Below are positions 60,260-64,000 of a stretch of 64,000 nt of DNA, piece after piece. Made by a program: the position numbers and the translations under genes. The stretch is from Anaerolineaceae bacterium (GTDB taxonomy: Bacteria; Chloroflexota; Anaerolineae; Aggregatilineales; Phototrophicaceae). The notes under the pieces are model-generated. The model saw only the letters and a list, made by a program, of their open reading frames with translations, made no database searches and was not told the origin of the DNA. Location: positions 1 to 64,000 of the forward strand of contig JACKCH010000011.1 of assembly GCA_020634115.1 (NCBI GenBank), written 5' to 3'. Positions within the stretch are counted from its first letter, which is position 1, and every line of letters starts with the position of its first letter.

Positions 60260-61000
60260 ATGAATTTTCCCACACCACACCAGGTTATTAAACTACTGGC
60301 GCACGATCTGCGCTGGCAAATCATCCAGGCGCTGGCAGTGGGCGATTACCGAGTCAATGAACTGGTCACACTGGTTGACCAACCGTTGAATCTGGTTTCC
60401 TATCATCTCAAACAGCTTCGTGACGGCCAACTGGTGGTGGCACGACGCAGCGAAGCCGATGGGCGCGACACCTATTACAGCCTCGACCTTGACCATCTGG
60501 GGGCGCTGTACCGGGAAGCCGGAGCAGCCATCCACCCGGCATTGGCGGGGACTGCCGAGGGGGATAGTTCACTAAAATCCCGCCCTGATATCTTGTTTGT
60601 CTGCACGCACAACAGCGCCCGCAGCCAGATGGCCGAAGGGCTGATGCGTACCCTCAGCGATGGGCAGTTGGTCGTCAACAGCGCGGGTAGCCGACCAAGC
60701 CACATTCACCCCGACGCGATTCGGACAATGGACGCGCTCGGTATTGACATCCGCTCCCAGCACGCGAAAGGGTTTGACGACCTGGCCGGACAGTCCTTCG
60801 ACACGGTGATTACGGTCTGTGACCGGGCGCGGGAAATATGCCCGGTGTTCCCCGGCGAGGGACAGCACATCCACTGGGGACTGCCTGACCCGGCAGCCAT
60901 CGAAGATGAGGCGGCGCGTCAGCAGGCGTTTGCCGATACCGCATATCGCTTACAAACACGCATCCAGCACTTTTTACAGGATTTGAAAACAGGAGATTGA
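60260..61000 (+). CDS. ArsR-ArsC fusion: winged-helix repressor joined to arsenate-reductase/LMW phosphatase
   Basis: A 246-residue fusion. Residues 1-95 are an ArsR-type winged helix (LRWQIIQALAVGDYRVNELV, then QPLNLVSYHLKQLRDGQLVV). Residues 108-240 are a low-molecular-weight phosphatase/ArsC fold: P-loop CTHNSARS (Cys115-Arg121) and the catalytic aspartate in HWGLPDPA. VCDRAREIC (Cys187, Cys194) reproduces the redox pair of thioredoxin-coupled arsenate reductase. All three redox cysteines are therefore present. No cysteine occurs in the first 114 residues, so the classical As(III) thiolate site of ArsR is absent. It is first in a row with a phosphoesterase and a MIP channel. Arsenate reduction is likely; the regulatory signal is open. 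Confidence 0.9.
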   Translation: MNFPTPHQVIKLLAHDLRWQIIQALAVGDYRVNELVTLVDQPLNLVSYHLKQLRDGQLVVARRSEADGRDTYYSLDLDHLGALYREAGAAIHPALAGTAEGDSSLKSRPDILFVCTHNSARSQMAEGLMRTLSDGQLVVNSAGSRPSHIHPDAIRTMDALGIDIRSQHAKGFDDLAGQSFDTVITVCDRAREICPVFPGEGQHIHWGLPDPAAIEDEAARQQAFADTAYRLQTRIQHFLQDLKTGD

Positions 61001-61734
61001 CATTGCGCGAACCAATCACCATTTTCGGCGACATTCATGGCAACTTACCCGCCCTCGAAGCCGTTTTTCAGGATATGGAATCGCGCGGACTGAGTAATCT
61101 GTACTGCCTGGGCGACCTCGTTGGTTACGGGACATTCCCGAATGAAATCGTACAGATGATCCGGGAACGCGACATCCCGACCCTGATAGGCAACTACGAT
61201 CAGGGTGTGGGCAACAATAGTGACGACTGCGGCTGCGCCTATAAACTGGAAGCGGATAAGAAGCGCGGTGAGCAGTCCATCGCCTGGACGAACGCCCACA
61301 CCACCGATGACAACAAGGCCTATCTGCGTTCGCTGGTCGCCTCAATCCCGGTACAACTTGGCGGTCTGAAAGTCCTGCTGGTGCATGGCAGCCCGCGCAA
61401 GGTCAACGAATACCTGTTTGAAGATCGCCCGGATGACTATTTCGAGCGTATCATGAACGGTGTAGAGGCCGATGTGCTGGTCTGCGGTCACACGCACCTG
61501 CCCTACCACAAGATTCTGCCCAGCGGACGGCACATCATCAACGCAGGCAGCGTGGGCAAGCCCAAAGATCACAACCCCGATGCCTGTTATGTAACGCTGG
61601 CCGTTACCGACGGTCAGCTTCAGGTGGACTTTATCCGGGTGCCGTATGATGTCGAGCGGGCGGCGGCAGCGATTGAAGCGGCGGACGGGATGCCGAACGA
61701 ATTCGCACAGATGCTGCGGGCGGGACAGGGCTAA
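60997..61734 (+). CDS. Metallophosphoesterase in the arsenic-type operon
   Basis: A 245-residue calcineurin-like phosphoesterase. The metal motifs are in order: GDIHGN near residue 11, GDLVGYG near 38, GNYD near 65, a histidine in VHGSPR and GHTH (VCGHTHLPYHKI) near 163. INAGSVGKPKD is typical of the YfcE/CpdA-like branch. Two-metal hydrolysis of a phosphodiester or monoester is expected. A cysteine pair (DDCGC) after GNYD is unusual. Its TTG start (60997) overlaps the stop of the fusion gene by four bases, so translation is coupled; TTG 61003 is the alternative. Its role in arsenic handling is unknown. Confidence 0.88.
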   Translation: MTLREPITIFGDIHGNLPALEAVFQDMESRGLSNLYCLGDLVGYGTFPNEIVQMIRERDIPTLIGNYDQGVGNNSDDCGCAYKLEADKKRGEQSIAWTNAHTTDDNKAYLRSLVASIPVQLGGLKVLLVHGSPRKVNEYLFEDRPDDYFERIMNGVEADVLVCGHTHLPYHKILPSGRHIINAGSVGKPKDHNPDACYVTLAVTDGQLQVDFIRVPYDVERAAAAIEAADGMPNEFAQMLRAGQG

Positions 61735-61735
61735 G

Positions 61736-62452
61736 ATGGAACGCTGGTGGAATCAAGACTTGGTGCGGCGAACCGGCGCGGAACTGGTCGGCACGTATGC
61801 CCTGGTGACGGCGGGCTGCGGCGCGATCATGGTGGACACTCAGACCGGCACATTGGGGCATGTGGGCGTCGCATTGACGTTTGGACTCATCATCATGGTC
61901 ATGATTGCGGCCACCGGGCATATTTCCGGCGCACATTTTAACCCGGCAGTGACCGTTGCTTTCGCGCTGACCCGACATTTTTCCTGGCGTGACGTGCCGT
62001 TCTACGTGAGCGGTCAAATTCTGGGGGCTGTCCTGGGGGCGCTCACACTGCGGTTGGTTATTGGCGACGTGGCCGCGCTGGGCGTCACTCTCCCCGCTGG
62101 TTCAGTAGGCGAGGCCTTCGGGCTCGAAGTGCTGCTCACTGCCGTCCTGATGTTTGTCATCATCGCCGTCGCCACCGATACCCGCGCTGTGGGGGAAACC
62201 GCCGCCATCGCCATTGGTGCGACTGTCGGACTGGATGCGTTGTGGGGTGGCCCCATCAGCGGCGCATCCATGAACCCGGCCCGCTCTATCGGCCCGGCGC
62301 TGATCGCGGGTGTGGGTGCGGATCAGTGGATTTACCTTGTTGCCCCTCTCATCGGCGCGGCAATTGGCGGTTTTCTCTATCAATGGCTGCGGCGGCCAGC
62401 AACAGCCCCAGAATCCCCAATCCCTATACCGAGCGAAAGCGCGGCGGATTAG
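61736..62452 (+). CDS. MIP-family channel (aquaporin/aquaglyceroporin)
   Basis: A 238-residue six-helix channel starting at ATG 61736. The two NPA boxes are GAHFNPAVT (near residue 64) and GASMNPARS (near 180), the second followed by the selectivity-filter arginine. Length and helix count are standard. In some rhizobial and other ars operons a MIP channel (AqpS) replaces the arsenite pump and lets As(III) leave by diffusion; the position next to an ArsC here suggests the same. Whether it passes glycerol, water or arsenite is not decided by sequence. It follows the phosphoesterase by one base. Confidence 0.92.
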   Translation: MERWWNQDLVRRTGAELVGTYALVTAGCGAIMVDTQTGTLGHVGVALTFGLIIMVMIAATGHISGAHFNPAVTVAFALTRHFSWRDVPFYVSGQILGAVLGALTLRLVIGDVAALGVTLPAGSVGEAFGLEVLLTAVLMFVIIAVATDTRAVGETAAIAIGATVGLDALWGGPISGASMNPARSIGPALIAGVGADQWIYLVAPLIGAAIGGFLYQWLRRPATAPESPIPIPSESAAD

Positions 62453-62531
62453 CCCACCCGTTACAGATTCCCCGAATACATCTATTCAACTGACTCCATT
62501 CCAGCGCATTTGCTGGTACAGTAGGTAGATA

Positions 62532-62561
62532 GGGTCTGTGTCGAACGCCGGTCACAGACCC
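62532..62561. other. Perfect 9-bp inverted repeat after the MIP gene
   Basis: GGGTCTGTG and CACAGACCC with a 12-base loop, 80 bases after the MIP stop and 39 before the MFS start. It has no T-run, so a terminator role is uncertain; an operator or RNA-stability hairpin is equally possible. Confidence 0.5.
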
Positions 62562-62600
62562 GGTTCTTGACCCTGGCGTACTGCCCTGAAAGCACACCGT

Positions 62601-63845
62601 ATGCGCACACGTGGCACAAAGCCCTACTACGGTTGGTATATCACCGTAACGCTGGCCGTCACTGAAACCATTTCCTGGGGCATTGTTTATTATGCCTTCA
62701 CCGTGTTCATCACGCCGATGGAGGCCGACCTGGGCTGGTCGCGGGTTGAACTGACCGGTGCGTTTTCGCTGGCGCTGCTGGTGATGGGTGCGATGGCCTT
62801 CCCGGTGGGCGCATGGATTGACAAACACGGCGCACGGGCACTGATGACTGCAGGGTCTGTCGCCGCGAGTCTGCTGGTGATGGCCTGGTCACAAGTCACC
62901 GATTTGACGACCTTTTACTTCATCTGGGCGGGGCTGGGGATCTGCGCCGCCACCATCCTCTACGAACCGGCTTTTGCCGTTATCGCGCAGTGGTTTCACC
63001 TGCGACGGAGTACGGCGCTGGCAATCGTGACCTTCGCCGCCGGACTCGCCAGTACGATTTTTCTGCCGCTTTCAGATGCGCTCTTGCGGGGATTCGGCTG
63101 GCGGGCTGCCGTGTTCATCCTGGGCGTATTCCTGGCGTTCCTGACGATTCCGCTGCACGCGCTCATCCTGCGCCGCCACCCGGCAGACCTCGGCCTGCTG
63201 CCGGATGGTGGGGTACAGTCACCCGCTGAAAAAGCCGCCCCACTGTCAGGAGTAGCGTTTGGGACGGCGCTACACAGCCGTGTTTTCTGGTTGATTACGC
63301 TCGGTTTCGGGCTGTCTATGCTCTCGGCGGCGGCGATTCGCGTCCACTTCATCCCCTTCCTGATCGGCGCAGGGGTTGAATCCAGCACGGCGGCCTTTGC
63401 TACCGGTGCGATTGGCATCATGCAGGTGGCCGGGCGGGTCGTTTTCGCGCCGCTCACGTACCGCTACCCGACTCGCGTGATCCTGGTTGGGGTGTTCGCA
63501 TTACAGGCGGTGGCACTGGCGTTTCTTCTGTTCGGGCAGTCGACGCTCATCCTGGTTGGGTTTATCATCGTGTTCGGCGCGTCGCAAGGGGCGGCGACCC
63601 TGGCGCGGCCATCTATCCTCGTGGAAACCTACGGCGTCTCCCACTACGGGCGCATTTCCAGCATCATGGCGATTTTCCTCACACTGACCAGCACCGTCGC
63701 GCCGATTGGGGCGAGTCTGCTCTACGACCAGGCTGGCACGTATCAACTGGTGTTGTGGCTGGTCGTCATCCTGGCGCTGGCGGCAACCGGCGTCGTGATA
63801 CAGGTCAACCGGGAGTCAAAATCAGCGCCAATGCTGGCAACATGA
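62601..63845 (+). CDS. MFS transporter (OxlT/MCT-like)
   Basis: A 414-residue twelve-helix transporter. The N-terminus YGWYITVTLAVTETISWG is typical of the OFA/monocarboxylate-like MFS group, and DKHGARALMTAGS contains the loop 2-3 motif. The long central loop (RRHPADLGLLPDGG) joins the two halves. The substrate cannot be named; monocarboxylates, aromatic acids or drugs are all represented in the group. It lies 148 bases after the MIP gene, with a hairpin between, so membership of the arsenic operon is possible but not supported. Confidence 0.85.
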   Translation: MRTRGTKPYYGWYITVTLAVTETISWGIVYYAFTVFITPMEADLGWSRVELTGAFSLALLVMGAMAFPVGAWIDKHGARALMTAGSVAASLLVMAWSQVTDLTTFYFIWAGLGICAATILYEPAFAVIAQWFHLRRSTALAIVTFAAGLASTIFLPLSDALLRGFGWRAAVFILGVFLAFLTIPLHALILRRHPADLGLLPDGGVQSPAEKAAPLSGVAFGTALHSRVFWLITLGFGLSMLSAAAIRVHFIPFLIGAGVESSTAAFATGAIGIMQVAGRVVFAPLTYRYPTRVILVGVFALQAVALAFLLFGQSTLILVGFIIVFGASQGAATLARPSILVETYGVSHYGRISSIMAIFLTLTSTVAPIGASLLYDQAGTYQLVLWLVVILALAATGVVIQVNRESKSAPMLAT

Positions 63846-63856
63846 CCTTTAGGCAT

Positions 63857-64000
63857 TTACTGGCGCAGCGCCGCGTCAAAAAACGCCAGCATCCGGGTCG
63901 TGTATTCCTCCCGATCCACCCACAGCCCGCCAACATGTCCGGCGTTCTCAATAATCCACAGACTCCCGTTTTCACCGAGCAGCGGTTCATAGCCCCGGTT
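63857..64000 (-). CDS. Alpha/beta hydrolase, N-terminus outside window
   Basis: The last 47 codons of a leftward gene that continues past the right edge; the stop is TAA at 63857-63859. IENAGHVGGLWVDREEYTTR is the typical C-terminal strand and helix of an alpha/beta hydrolase, and the histidine of NAGHVGG is the catalytic base. Nothing else can be said from this fragment. Confidence 0.8.
   Translation of the reverse strand, partial: NRGYEPLLGENGSLWIIENAGHVGGLWVDREEYTTRMLAFFDAALRQ

Noticed and set aside
62601..63845. MFS transporter as the arsenic efflux component of the operon
   Set aside because: It is 148 bases away beyond an inverted repeat and its signatures point to an OFA/monocarboxylate-like group rather than a known arsenic transporter.

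Overview
The window is about 64 kb of moderately GC-rich bacterial chromosome with densely packed genes. It has one tRNA and no rRNA, CRISPR array, insertion sequence or phage genes. Gene content points to a Gram-positive-like or monoderm lineage, most probably Chloroflexota (Anaerolineae and relatives): a 14-gene nuoA-N operon with enlarged membrane subunits, Aap-type amino-acid ABC permeases with extra domains, GT39 membrane glycosyltransferases, roadblock/LC7 and FHA proteins, and many short palindromic intergenic repeats. The lineage is inferred from this mix of families and was not tested by a search.

Layout. 1-2.5 kb: a methyltransferase cut by the left edge, a HEAT-repeat protein and a protein-isoaspartate methyltransferase. 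2.6-9.1 kb: a minus-strand aapJQMP-like amino-acid transporter operon with its own promoter, an internal hairpin and a terminator. 9.2-14 kb: a KamA-like radical SAM enzyme, a gene-free stretch that may encode a structured RNA, a tandem SWIM zinc-finger protein behind a possible leader-peptide attenuator, a roadblock/LC7 protein and an FHA protein. 14-19.2 kb: a plus-strand envelope cluster (GT39 enzyme, lipoprotein, EGY-like site-2 protease). 19.3-33.2 kb: a KimA-like transporter, dienelactone hydrolase, tRNA-Ala(GGC), a histidine kinase, an epimerase, two successive RCK-bearing cation/proton antiporters of different families, rsfS with a probable CTG start, and small enzymes.

33.2-51.5 kb: the complete respiratory complex I operon, transcribed leftward from one good promoter in the order A-B-C-D-E-F-(TPR protein)-(NTF2-like protein)-G-H-I-J-K-L-M-N. 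Three membrane subunits are enlarged. NuoJ carries an inserted DUF4397-like extracytoplasmic region, NuoH an extra three-helix N-terminus and a C-terminal tail, and NuoL a long Glu/Ala linker plus a His-rich loop.

51.5-64 kb: a secreted NHL/PPC protein, a PLD-family protein, acylphosphatase, Dabb protein, acyl-CoA dehydrogenase, ribokinase and DinB protein. An arsenic-type operon follows (ArsR-ArsC fusion, metallophosphoesterase, MIP channel) with a visible promoter and a repeated dyad operator, then an MFS transporter and the end of an alpha/beta hydrolase cut by the right edge.

Three intergenic repeat families recur: short palindromes ending in a GTAGGGGCG-like edge (at least eight copies), a roughly 100-bp element in two inverted copies, and a roughly 200-bp element in two direct copies. 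The least conventional features are the NuoJ insertion, the ArsR-ArsC fusion without cysteines in its sensor half, the SWIM gene with its leader, and the structured-RNA candidate.
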